DNA from: an uncultured bacterium
GTDB lineage: Bacteria; Bacillota; Clostridia; Christensenellales; CAG-917
Assembly: GCA_949432885.1 (NCBI GenBank)
Contig: CASQXY010000015.1
Span: 1 to 33,552 of the forward strand
Length of the DNA stretch: 33,552 nucleotides
Reading direction: 5' to 3'
Part shown: piece by piece, positions 15,248 to 22,182 of the stretch
Position numbering within the stretch: the stretch's first letter is position 1
How the letters are laid out: every line of letters begins with the position of its first letter
Made by a program: the position numbers and the translations under genes
Notes under the pieces: model-generated
What the model saw: the letters and a program-made list of their open reading frames with translations, nothing else
The model's database searches: none
Told to the model about the DNA's origin: nothing

Positions 15248-15285
15248 ACAAATTTGTCTTTATAAGCTAGAATAAGATATATAAT
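15245..15285 (+). promoter_or_regulatory. promoter region with 14-bp perfect palindrome
   Basis: AGACAAATTTGTCT (15246-15259) is a perfect palindrome. It overlaps a candidate -35 (TAGACA 15245-15250, 17-nt spacer, TAGAAT 15268-15273). TATATAAT follows at 15278-15285. An operator for a dimeric repressor would explain the symmetry. It lies between the glycosylase and the NYN gene. Confidence 0.5.
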
Positions 15286-15334
15286 ATTACAGGTATGCGG
15301 TTCGAGGAATTTCGGACTGTCAGAGGAGAGATTT

Positions 15335-16087
15335 ATGGCAGCAAGTAAAAAATACGTCGTTCTTGCGGATATCGAAAGCGTCAGAGTGCCTTACAGTGTG
15401 TTCGCGGCTGCGCTTGAAGAGCTTTCCCGTATCGGTGAGGTCGCGGCCTGCAAGTTTTACGGCTATTCGGCAAAACGCACAAAGGATTACGGCGAGTTCA
15501 TTCAGGAAAACAGCTATGACGCGCTTTCCGCTCTTCCCAGAAAGAGAAAGGGTAAACTGGACTTGCGTCAGGTTATAGACGCGGCGAGACTTGCTCAATT
15601 CCCGAATATAGACGGATTCTTTATCATTTACGGCAACGGAGACATCACTCCGCTTATCGCTTATCTCAAAGCATACGGCAAGGACGTTATCGCGGGCGTT
15701 ATAGAGCCCGACAAGAATTCCGTGCTCTGCAACAAGGTCATTTATCTCGACCCCAATGCGACGACGCAGACGGTTCTCAATTCCGGATATAAGAAGGTCA
15801 GCCCCACAGCGGCGGCTGTCGCTCCCAAGAGAGCTGCTGTGAAGCGCGAGCCCGTATATACGGCTCAACCCGCACCTCAGCCGGTTCAACAGCCCGTACA
15901 GCAAGCCGCACCTCAGCCTGTTTCAACTACGACGGAGAATCACTACTACCACGTATATCAGGCGGAGCCGCAACCCACACCTCAGCCCGCTCCTCAACAA
16001 ACGCAGCAGAATGCGGACGACGCGGCGCAGATGGCTTTGTTGCTTGAACAGTTCAACAAAATCATTTCCGGCGCTGACGATGAATAA
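15335..16087 (+). CDS. NYN-domain protein with Pro/Gln-rich C-terminal tail
   Basis: A 250-aa protein with an N-terminal NYN (PIN-like) domain at about 5-150 and a disordered tail. NYN domains are metal-dependent RNases or RNA-binding folds. The start KKYVVLADIESVRVPYS aligns with the family's vDgeNi strand, but Ser stands where Asn is usual. YGNGDITPLIAYLKAYGKDV corresponds to the SGDSDFxPLI..G block, with GNGD for GDSD. Residues 165-235 are rich in Pro, Gln and Ala, with repeats such as APQPVQQ and QPAPQ around a central ENHYYHVYQ. The final 20 residues, AAQMALLLEQFNKIIS, could be an amphipathic docking helix. A good GAGGAG site precedes ATG 15335, and its own terminator follows. Nuclease activity is uncertain because of the altered acidic motifs. 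Confidence 0.75.
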   Translation: MAASKKYVVLADIESVRVPYSVFAAALEELSRIGEVAACKFYGYSAKRTKDYGEFIQENSYDALSALPRKRKGKLDLRQVIDAARLAQFPNIDGFFIIYGNGDITPLIAYLKAYGKDVIAGVIEPDKNSVLCNKVIYLDPNATTQTVLNSGYKKVSPTAAAVAPKRAAVKREPVYTAQPAPQPVQQPVQQAAPQPVSTTTENHYYHVYQAEPQPTPQPAPQQTQQNADDAAQMALLLEQFNKIISGADDE

Positions 16088-16098
16088 TGCAATCAACT

Positions 16099-16135
16099 TA
16101 AAAACCGCTCCTTGCATGGAGCGGTTTTTATATTT
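16099..16135 (+). terminator. terminator of NYN gene
   Basis: AAAACCGCTCC (16101-16111), loop TTGCAT and GGAGCGGTTTT (16118-16128) form a perfect 11-bp stem with a T-rich 3' flank. Confidence 0.93.
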
Positions 16136-16239
16136 TTGAGACCGAAATCGGCTTTGGAATTCGGTATATAAGTCGTGCGTTGCATTTCGTACGTAAATTA
16201 ATCAGCGATAAACCTAAATGCCCTTAGGCTTACATTATC

Positions 16240-16269
16240 TTGACAATTATACGTATATATGTGTATAAT
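16240..16269 (+). promoter_or_regulatory. strong promoter of the 105-aa membrane protein gene
   Basis: Consensus TTGACA (16240-16245), an 18-nt AT-rich spacer and consensus TATAAT (16264-16269). The gene starts at 16296 after an AAAGGAG site, so the leader is short. Confidence 0.9.
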
Positions 16270-16295
16270 AATACAAAAAAAGGAGATTATTTTTA

Positions 16296-16613
16296 ATGGC
16301 AAACAAGAAAAAGTCGTCTTCATCAAACAGCTCGTCGAATAAGCATACGGTGAGCTTGAACAAGGTCGCATTCTGGACTATCGTCTCGGCGGCAATTTTA
16401 TATCTCGTGGGCATCATATGCTCCGCAATAGGCTTCGGCTCCGCAAGGCTTGTCGTGGGCGTGTTGCAGGGTATCGCAACGGCAGTTATGGTGACGATAG
16501 TATCTATCGTGGCTTGGAGATATGTGAGCAAAAAACAGGTTGTATGGAAAGTACTTTATTTCGTATGTCTGCTTATCGTAGTTGTCGGAATTATTATTCC
16601 TCTCGTACTGTAA
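16296..16613 (+). CDS. small membrane protein of unknown function
   Basis: A 105-aa protein with a hydrophilic Lys/Ser/Asn-rich N-terminus (1-20, KKKSSSSNSSSNK) and three predicted membrane helices at about 24-46, 51-72 and 82-104. It ends within the last helix. I do not recognise a family. The unit is well defined: near-consensus promoter, AAAGGAG ribosome-binding site about 9 nt before the ATG, and a strong terminator after the stop. It is therefore a genuine monocistronic gene that is probably well expressed. Its length and layout resemble small integral membrane proteins common in Clostridia; no function can be assigned. Confidence 0.8.
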   Translation: MANKKKSSSSNSSSNKHTVSLNKVAFWTIVSAAILYLVGIICSAIGFGSARLVVGVLQGIATAVMVTIVSIVAWRYVSKKQVVWKVLYFVCLLIVVVGIIIPLVL

Positions 16614-16631
16614 AAGCCGACATAGGATACG

Positions 16632-16662
16632 AAAACCGCCGTTAAGTAACGGCGGTTTTTTT
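16632..16662. terminator. bidirectional terminator
   Basis: CCGCCGTT, loop AAGT and AACGGCGG form an 8-bp core stem, extended by AAAA/TTTT pairs, with seven T on the plus side and four on the minus side. It separates the plus-strand membrane protein gene from the 3' end of the minus-strand thyA-folA unit. Confidence 0.9.
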
Positions 16663-16678
16663 ATATGTTTGCTTTATT

Positions 16679-17191
16679 TCAGAATGACAGCGGCGCCTTA
16701 TTTTTGTAGGTGCAAAAGCGTATCGTATAGCCGTTGTCCAGTACGGGTTCGGAAATATATGAGCATTCCCAGTTGTTCATCTCGTCCAAATTATCAAAGA
16801 ACACACTTGCTTCTCCGTCCGCATCCACCTTGGTTATAATCGCTTCCTCGCAGTATGGCAGCATGGTGTGATACATCATCGCGCCGCCTATGACGTATAT
16901 CTCGGACATGTCGTGACGGCGCGCGGCTTCCGACAGCTCGTCAAGCGACTTTACAAGCACATAGCCTTTCTCTTTTGCGTCTGCTTCGGCACCGTCGGGA
17001 TTGAGGACAATGTTGATACGCCCTTTGAGCGGCATTCCGTTTGGGAAAGAGCGCAGAGTATTGCTGCCCATAATCACCGTTTTCCCCTTGGTGTGCGCAA
17101 CGAAATGCTGCATATCCGCTTTAAGATGAAAGAGCAGGTCGTTATTCTTCCCGATTCCCCAGTTGCTGTCTACCGCTACAATTATCTTCAT
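16679..17191 (-). CDS. folA: dihydrofolate reductase
   Basis: Dihydrofolate reductase, 170 aa, which regenerates tetrahydrofolate from the dihydrofolate released by thymidylate synthase. The motifs are complete: IVAVDSNWGIGKNNDLLFHL, the catalytic acid Asp26 in LKADMQHF, GKTVIMGSNTLRSFP (NADPH-binding loop) and IYVIGGAMMY. Start ATG at 17191 overlaps the thyA stop by 4 nt, so the two are translationally coupled and functionally paired. The length is normal. The 3' end faces a bidirectional terminator. Confidence 0.97.
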   Translation of the reverse strand: MKIIVAVDSNWGIGKNNDLLFHLKADMQHFVAHTKGKTVIMGSNTLRSFPNGMPLKGRINIVLNPDGAEADAKEKGYVLVKSLDELSEAARRHDMSEIYVIGGAMMYHTMLPYCEEAIITKVDADGEASVFFDNLDEMNNWECSYISEPVLDNGYTIRFCTYKNKAPLSF

Positions 17192-18018
17192 ATGGCAACC
17201 TCGATTTTTTTATCGAGCTTGGTATAGCAATAGTTTTCCAGCTCGAAGTCGGCGACGGTGAAATCGTAGAAGTTCTTTATACCCTTGTTCATTTTGAATA
17301 CGGGTGCGGGATATTGCGGATTTTGTAAAATCTCCTCAACAATCGGAATATGTCTGTCATAAATATGCGCGTCGCTTATCACGTGGACGAGCTCCCCGAC
17401 TTCAAGTCCGCTGACCTGCGCCATCATGTGCACAAGCACCGCGTATTGAACCACGTTCCAGTTGTTTGCGGTGAGCGTATCTTGACTGCGCTGATTGAGT
17501 ATGGCGTTGAGCCTGTTTTGCGTGACGTTGAAGGTCATAGAATACGCGCAGGGGTAGAGGTGCATTTCGTTGAGGTCGGCAAAATTGTAGATATTCGTGA
17601 GTATTCTGCGCGACTGCGGATTGTGTTTAAGGTCGTAAAGCACGCGGTCGACTTGGTCGAATTCGCCCTCTTTATACTTGTGCTTTATGCCGAGCTGATA
17701 GCCGTACGCTTTGCCGATGGAGCCGCTCTCGTCCGCCCAGCTGTCCCATATATGCGAATTGAGCTCGTTCACGTTGTTGCTCTTTTTCTGCCATATCCAC
17801 AACAGCTCGTCTATTGCGGATTTGAATGGAGTGCGTCTGAGCGTGACGATAGGAAATTCCTTTGACAGGTCGTAGCGGTTGACGATACAGAATTTTTTAA
17901 TAGTGTGCGCGGGTGTGCCGTCTTGCCATACGGGTCGTACGGGCAAACCCTCGTCGGATATTCCGCAGTCGATTATGTCGCGGCACGTTTTAATGAAAAT
18001 TTGGTCGGCAATGCTCAT
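17188..18018 (-). CDS. thyA: thymidylate synthase
   Basis: Thymidylate synthase (ThyA class), 276 aa from the chosen start. It methylates dUMP to dTMP with methylene-tetrahydrofolate and releases dihydrofolate for the adjacent FolA. The nucleophile Cys157 sits in HLYPCAYSM. RSQDTLTANNWNVVQYAVL carries the dUMP-binding Arg-Ser-x-Asp and Asn, and HIYDRHIPIVEEIL is the C-terminal dUMP contact. A GTG at 18048 would add ten residues, but ATG 18018 (MSIADQIFIKTC) has a GAGGT site 7 nt upstream and is the better start. It lies 88 nt downstream of the GH2 gene, with a hairpin between them. Confidence 0.95.
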   Translation of the reverse strand: MSIADQIFIKTCRDIIDCGISDEGLPVRPVWQDGTPAHTIKKFCIVNRYDLSKEFPIVTLRRTPFKSAIDELLWIWQKKSNNVNELNSHIWDSWADESGSIGKAYGYQLGIKHKYKEGEFDQVDRVLYDLKHNPQSRRILTNIYNFADLNEMHLYPCAYSMTFNVTQNRLNAILNQRSQDTLTANNWNVVQYAVLVHMMAQVSGLEVGELVHVISDAHIYDRHIPIVEEILQNPQYPAPVFKMNKGIKNFYDFTVADFELENYCYTKLDKKIEVAI

Positions 18019-18042
18019 AAAATTTACCTCATATGTTTTAAA

Positions 18043-18081
18043 CGGCACTTTATAAGTATGTTTCGTATATATAAAGCGCCG
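18043..18081 (-). repeat. imperfect inverted repeat between GH2 gene and thyA
   Basis: CGGCACTTTATA (18043-18054) and TATAAAGCGCCG (18070-18081) pair over 12 bp with one G-U, around a 15-nt loop. On the minus strand it lies 25 nt before the thyA start. A weak T stretch follows, so it may be a leaky terminator or a regulatory hairpin. Confidence 0.5.
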
Positions 18082-18106
18082 TATATGGAAATCAGTTGTT
18101 GATTTA

Positions 18107-19861
18107 TCAGTCTTTTATGACAAGCTGACCGTTGAGCTCGCTCACGAGGTCTGCGGGCAGCTTTGTGACTTTTCTGTCGTATGTAACAAGTCCGTTTATT
18201 TCCTCTTCAACGTCGCTGACCTGCGTATAAACCGTTGCCGAAAGTCCTTTGTCTATATTGGGAATTATACGCTTTTCATACAGCTTTTTGAAAGCGTTTG
18301 CAAATGCCTTGGGAGATTTGTATATGCGATATCCAAAAGATTTGTTGGGGCTGAATACGTGTCCGTCCGTCTTGATAGAGTAGCCTCCGAATTCACTGAG
18401 AACCAAACAGCGCTTGTCCTTGGGCATGCGTATAGGCTTGAAATAGATGTGCATGCTCTTGGTGTCCGACGTGCCCTTGCCTTGGTCGTTCCAGCCTGAA
18501 ACACTGTCGATAAGGCGGGTGGGGTCTATGGATTTCATATCGTTTGTAATACGCACGGAATCAAACTGTCCCCAGCCCTCGTTGAAAGGCACCCACGTGG
18601 ACAGAGATACGCAGTTTTTGAGATAATTCATAGTCGTGCGAACCTCGCGTTCAAACTCGTCGCGGCCTTCCTTGTCCTGTCTTGCGAGACGCTTGTACGC
18701 TTTCTCGTTGTTGTCCTTGATATGGATTTCGAGGAATGCGAGCACTCCTATGTACATCATTTTATATTTCGTGCCGCCCGTCACCATATCCTGCCATACG
18801 AGTATACCTTCCTTGTCGCAGTGGTAATACCAACGCAGAGGCTCTATCTTTATATGCTTCCTTATCATATTGAAGCCCATAGATTTGACGAGCTTCACGT
18901 CGTATTCGAGCGCGGCGTTGGAGGGAGGAGTGAGCATACCGTCAGACCAATAGCCTTGGTCGAGCACTCCCGTATGGAAATAGGGTTTGTTGTTGAGACC
19001 CATACGCTTGAAGCCCTTGCTGTCCGTGACCCAACTGAACTTACGCATGCCGAAATAGGATTTTACGATATCGTCGCCGATTTTGAAAGCGAGGTCGTAG
19101 AGTTTGGGATTTTCGGGAGACCAAAGCTCGTAATCGGTAAGAGGAATGCTCGCGCTGTTGCCTGCCGCTACCGTCTGCGCCATGACCTTTTCGCCGTCGA
19201 GCACCAATATATCCACGGGCAGGTTTTCGGATTTTTCAAATTTGAGATTGAGCGTATTGCTGTCGATGTCGGGGACGATAGTCACGTCCTTTAAGTATGC
19301 TTTGGGCACGCTTTCCAGCCAAACGCTCTGCCAAATGCCCGACTGGGGCGTGTACCATATCTGACCGTGCTTCATCGCCTGTTTTGCATGAGTGTGATAA
19401 GAGGTGTCGGTGGGGTCGGTGACAACAAGCGTTATCGTGTTTTCGCCGTCGGTTATCGCGTTTGTAACGTCAAGTGAGAAAGGCATATATCCGCCGCTGT
19501 GCTCGCCTACGGTAATTCCGTTTATTGCGACCTTACACTCGAAATCCACCGCGCCGAAGTGAATGAACGTACGGGCTTTCAGAAATCCGCTCTGAACGTT
19601 GAACGTACGGTGATAATACAGCGCGTCGTCGGGCATGACCTGCGTCCCCTCGGGAAGGCCCGATAGCAGGGCTTCGGGAGAAAACGGCACTAAAATTTTG
19701 CCTTGGTAGTTCCCGTCGAAGCGCTCGCTCTTGCGCAGAATGGCATAATCCCATTTCCCGTTGAGCGTCATATAGCTGTCGCGTGCAAATTGCGGACGGG
19801 GATACTCTGCGAGGGGAGTATCGCTTACTTCAAAAGGTGTGCGAAGTCTGACTGTTTTCAT
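18107..19861 (-). CDS. glycoside hydrolase family 2 protein
   Basis: A 584-aa GH2-family beta-glycosidase (beta-galactosidase/glucuronidase-like). The sugar-binding jelly-roll domain (about 20-170) includes LNGKWDYAIL and YYHRTF. An Ig-like domain (about 180-265) follows. The TIM barrel contains the predicted acid/base Glu428 in PFNEGWGQFD and nucleophile Glu490 in VLSEFGGYS. There is no signal peptide, so it is probably cytosolic and acts on an imported oligosaccharide. It is shorter than LacZ and lacks the C-terminal domains. ATG 19861 follows GGAGGA with 5-nt spacing; an upstream TTG would add four residues that are really the ribosome-binding site. A good promoter lies upstream. The substrate is not predictable, and no transporter gene is nearby. 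Confidence 0.92.
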   Translation of the reverse strand: MKTVRLRTPFEVSDTPLAEYPRPQFARDSYMTLNGKWDYAILRKSERFDGNYQGKILVPFSPEALLSGLPEGTQVMPDDALYYHRTFNVQSGFLKARTFIHFGAVDFECKVAINGITVGEHSGGYMPFSLDVTNAITDGENTITLVVTDPTDTSYHTHAKQAMKHGQIWYTPQSGIWQSVWLESVPKAYLKDVTIVPDIDSNTLNLKFEKSENLPVDILVLDGEKVMAQTVAAGNSASIPLTDYELWSPENPKLYDLAFKIGDDIVKSYFGMRKFSWVTDSKGFKRMGLNNKPYFHTGVLDQGYWSDGMLTPPSNAALEYDVKLVKSMGFNMIRKHIKIEPLRWYYHCDKEGILVWQDMVTGGTKYKMMYIGVLAFLEIHIKDNNEKAYKRLARQDKEGRDEFEREVRTTMNYLKNCVSLSTWVPFNEGWGQFDSVRITNDMKSIDPTRLIDSVSGWNDQGKGTSDTKSMHIYFKPIRMPKDKRCLVLSEFGGYSIKTDGHVFSPNKSFGYRIYKSPKAFANAFKKLYEKRIIPNIDKGLSATVYTQVSDVEEEINGLVTYDRKVTKLPADLVSELNGQLVIKD

Positions 19862-19882
19862 AATTTCCTCCAATATGCCGTA

Positions 19883-19911
19883 ATTATATCATAAATAGTC
19901 GGGCGTAACAA
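19883..19911 (-). promoter_or_regulatory. promoter of the GH2 gene
   Basis: On the minus strand TTGTTA (19911-19906), a 17-nt spacer and a perfect TATAAT (19888-19883), 21 nt before the GH2 ATG. Divergent from the yfcE promoter. Confidence 0.8.
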
Positions 19912-19955
19912 GAGCAAGTTTGATTTTTTTGCAGACGCAGACGCATGTTTTGCGA

Positions 19956-19984
19956 TTGACCGCATATTCCCTCTGTGTTACAAT
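19956..19984 (+). promoter_or_regulatory. promoter of the YfcE-type phosphodiesterase gene
   Basis: TTGACC (19956-19961), a 17-nt spacer and TACAAT (19979-19984), followed by a short leader with a GGAGGT site before ATG 20009. Confidence 0.82.
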
Positions 19985-20008
19985 AAATCCGCAATACGGA
20001 GGTGTTTT

Positions 20009-20566
20009 ATGATACTGTTTATAGGCTCTGACGTGCACGGCTCGGAGGCGAATCTGCTTAGGTTTTTAGACGCGTCGGACAAAGCTATGCAAAGCGGAGA
20101 AGATGTGAAATGCGTGCTTCTCGGCGACATATACAACCATGGTCCGCGCAACCCTTTCCCCGAAGGATACGCGCCGATGAAGGCGGCGGAGCTGCTTAAT
20201 CGAAGAAAGGATTCTTTTTCGGTCATCAAGGGCAACTGCGACAGCGAGGTCGACCAGATGATAAGCGAGTTTCAGATAAAAGACGACTTTTGTATGCAGT
20301 GGATGAATCGGACTCTTTATTTCACTCACGGTCACAGGCATAATCCCGATTTGCCGATTGAGGAAGCCAGGAAGGGTGATATCGTTTTTTACGGTCACTT
20401 CCACACGCCCAAGCTGACGGAGGTCGGCGGAGTGCGCTACGTATGCGTAGGCGCTTTGGGACTTAGCCCCGAGGGCGTACGGAGGTCGTACGCCGTTGTA
20501 GACGGAAGCAAGGTCAGGGTGGTTGCGCTTGACGGCGGCGATACGCTTATAGAATTCGATGTCTGA
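20009..20566 (+). CDS. yfcE: YfcE-family metallophosphodiesterase
   Basis: A 185-aa calcineurin-like metallophosphoesterase of the YfcE/MJ0936 family, cytosolic and metal-dependent. The five phosphoesterase motifs are present: SDVHG (Asp8, His10), LLGDIYNHGPRNP (Asp40), VIKGNCDSEVD, FTHGHRHN and FYGHFHTPKL. The length and the late VCVGALGLSPEG strand match E. coli YfcE, an enzyme known to cleave model phosphodiesters whose natural substrate is unsettled. GGAGGT lies before ATG 20009. It appears to be monocistronic: folC downstream has its own promoter and riboswitch. No clear terminator is visible after it. Confidence 0.93.
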   Translation: MILFIGSDVHGSEANLLRFLDASDKAMQSGEDVKCVLLGDIYNHGPRNPFPEGYAPMKAAELLNRRKDSFSVIKGNCDSEVDQMISEFQIKDDFCMQWMNRTLYFTHGHRHNPDLPIEEARKGDIVFYGHFHTPKLTEVGGVRYVCVGALGLSPEGVRRSYAVVDGSKVRVVALDGGDTLIEFDV

Positions 20567-20685
20567 ACCGCAGCCATAGTCGGTTGTGCGCAGAGTCGGG
20601 CATATAGCCGTTTTGCGTATACAGCGTTTTTCAATCTGTCGGAGAACGCGTTGACATAAAGGGGATATTTGGTATTGTCAATCGC

Positions 20686-20714
20686 TTGATAAATCCGAAA
20701 GCGAATGATACAAT
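20686..20714 (+). promoter_or_regulatory. promoter of the folC-folP-folBK operon
   Basis: TTGATA (20686-20691), a 17-nt spacer and TACAAT (20709-20714). The transcript would start near 20722 and carry a 150-nt leader that contains the THF riboswitch. Confidence 0.82.
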
Positions 20715-20750
20715 ATATTCAACATAGACCCTTGTTTTCAGGAAGTTGTA

Positions 20751-20825
20751 GAACATTGCGCGTAAAGTGCCGTTTGAACGGGGGGTGTCAGCGGACGAAA
20801 AGCTATGGCTTGCGGTGCAATGTTC
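20751..20825 (+). promoter_or_regulatory. THF riboswitch (tetrahydrofolate-I class aptamer)
   Basis: The aptamer is closed by an 8-bp P1: GAACATTG (20751-20758) with CAATGTTC (20818-20825). Between them the conserved THF-I blocks appear in order: GCGTAAAGTG, then GAACGGGGGGTGTC, then ACGAA with a hairpin AAGC-TATG-GCTT, then GCGGTG just before the 3' P1 strand. This agrees with the well-known folT THF riboswitch sequence, from memory. It precedes three folate-synthesis genes, exactly the expected target. THF binding should stabilise P1 and favour the terminator at 20848-20874. Confidence 0.9.
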
Positions 20826-20847
20826 ACTCCCGCTTCACTTTTGCGAG

Positions 20848-20874
20848 AAGTGCTTCCTCGGGAGGTGCTTTTTT
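20848..20874 (+). terminator. riboswitch-controlled terminator overlapping SD and start codon
   Basis: AAGTGCTTCC (20848-20857), loop TCG and GGAGGTGCTT (20861-20870) form a 10-bp stem with several G-U pairs, followed by TTTT. The 3' arm contains the folC ribosome-binding site GGAGGT, and the last T residues are the start of the TTG start codon. A competing hairpin, CACTT (20836-20840) with AAGTG (20848-20852), could act as antiterminator. Confidence 0.75.
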
Positions 20875-22168
20875 GATTTATTCGGAAGCTATCGAGTATA
20901 TCCGCAATATAGAACGCGGCGGCTCAGATTACGGAATCGAGCGCATGCGCGAGCTTCTCGCGTTGCTCGGAAACCCCGACGGAAGACTGAAATTCGTTCA
21001 CGTAGCAGGAACAAACGGCAAGGGTTCCGTCTGCGCATATATCTCCTCGATATTGAGGAGCGCGGGATATAAGGTAGGGACGTACAACTCTCCGTCAGTG
21101 TTCCGATACAACGAGCGGTGGAGCATTGACGGCGAAATTATGTCGGACGAGCTCGTTGCAAAATATATGAGCGCGGTAAGGTCGGTTGTTGACAGACGAC
21201 GGGGAGAGCTCCGTCCTACGGCGTTCGAGATAGAGACGGCGGTTGCGATAATCGCGTTTGCGGAGCAAGGCTGCGACGTCGCTGTGCTCGAAACGGGCTT
21301 AGGAGGTCGTTGGGACGCGACCAACGCCGTTGCGCAAAAGGAGCTTGCGGTGATAACCCCGATAGGCTTGGACCACTGCGCGCTGCTCGGGAACACGCTT
21401 GCCGAAATAGCGGCGGAAAAAGCGGCGATATCGGAGCATGCAAGCGGACATACGGTCGTGACCTGCGCCCAATGCGAGGAGGTCATGAGGGAGCTATACC
21501 AACCGCTAGCCGAGGACGGAAGCAGAATAAGCGCGGACATACGGATTTGCGATACGGCGCGGATTATCCGCAAGTGCAGGGACGGTCAGACTTTCGAGTA
21601 TTGCGGGAAAGAATACACAATCGGCATGCTCGGCAAGCATCAGGTTCAAAACGCCTCGATTGCCGTTTGCGCCGCGCATACGCTACGGTCAAAGGGGTTG
21701 GAGATTTCCGACGCGGCAATAGAAGACGGACTTAAAAACGCAGTGTGGCATGCGCGTTTTGAAATAGTAAAAAATGCGGAAACTAGGTTTAATCTGCCTA
21801 TTCCGAGCGGTAAAACCCTAGTTTTTGACGGTGCGCATAATCCTCACGGGGCGAGGGCGCTGGCAAAATCGATGGAAGACTACTTCCCCGGCTGCAAGAT
21901 ACATATTGTCATGGGTATGCTTGCCGACAAGGATACCGACGGCGTGGTCGAGTTGCTCGCTCCGCTTGCGCATAGGGCTACGGCGGTTACGCCGACATCC
22001 CCTAGGGCAATGGACAAAAGTCTGCTGGGACAAAAAATCCGCAGATTTACGGAATGCGAAGAGGCGGAAAGCGTGCGCGGTGCGGTGCGCGCGGCTCTTG
22101 ACGGAGACTGCGAAATTGTCCTGCTTTGCGGCTCGCTTACGCTGTTTGCGGATTTGAATGAAAATTAA
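20873..22168 (+). CDS. folC: folylpolyglutamate synthase / dihydrofolate synthase
   Basis: FolC, 431 aa from the chosen start. It joins glutamate to dihydropteroate and extends folate polyglutamates, in an ATP-dependent Mur-ligase-like reaction. The P-loop GTNGKGS is at residues 46-52. YNSPSVFRYNERWSIDGE, LETGLGGRWDATNA, ITPIGLDHCALLGNT and the C-terminal VFDGAHNPHGA are all diagnostic. The frame stays open upstream to 20705, but that part translates the riboswitch. TTG 20873 is chosen because GGAGGT (20861-20866) lies 7 nt before it and the protein family starts there (IYSEAIEYIRN). The start codon is embedded in the terminator U-tract. It is the first gene of a folC-folP-folBK operon. Confidence 0.93.
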   Translation: MIYSEAIEYIRNIERGGSDYGIERMRELLALLGNPDGRLKFVHVAGTNGKGSVCAYISSILRSAGYKVGTYNSPSVFRYNERWSIDGEIMSDELVAKYMSAVRSVVDRRRGELRPTAFEIETAVAIIAFAEQGCDVAVLETGLGGRWDATNAVAQKELAVITPIGLDHCALLGNTLAEIAAEKAAISEHASGHTVVTCAQCEEVMRELYQPLAEDGSRISADIRICDTARIIRKCRDGQTFEYCGKEYTIGMLGKHQVQNASIAVCAAHTLRSKGLEISDAAIEDGLKNAVWHARFEIVKNAETRFNLPIPSGKTLVFDGAHNPHGARALAKSMEDYFPGCKIHIVMGMLADKDTDGVVELLAPLAHRATAVTPTSPRAMDKSLLGQKIRRFTECEEAESVRGAVRAALDGDCEIVLLCGSLTLFADLNEN

Positions 22169-22182
22169 TACGGGGGCTCGTT

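Noticed and set aside
15246..15259. SOS (LexA) box reading of the 14-bp palindrome
   Set aside because: It does not match the Gram-positive CGAAC-N4-GTTCG consensus.
20705..20872. N-terminal extension of the folC frame by 56 codons
   Set aside because: This part is the THF riboswitch. The proper start has GGAGGT and matches the family start.
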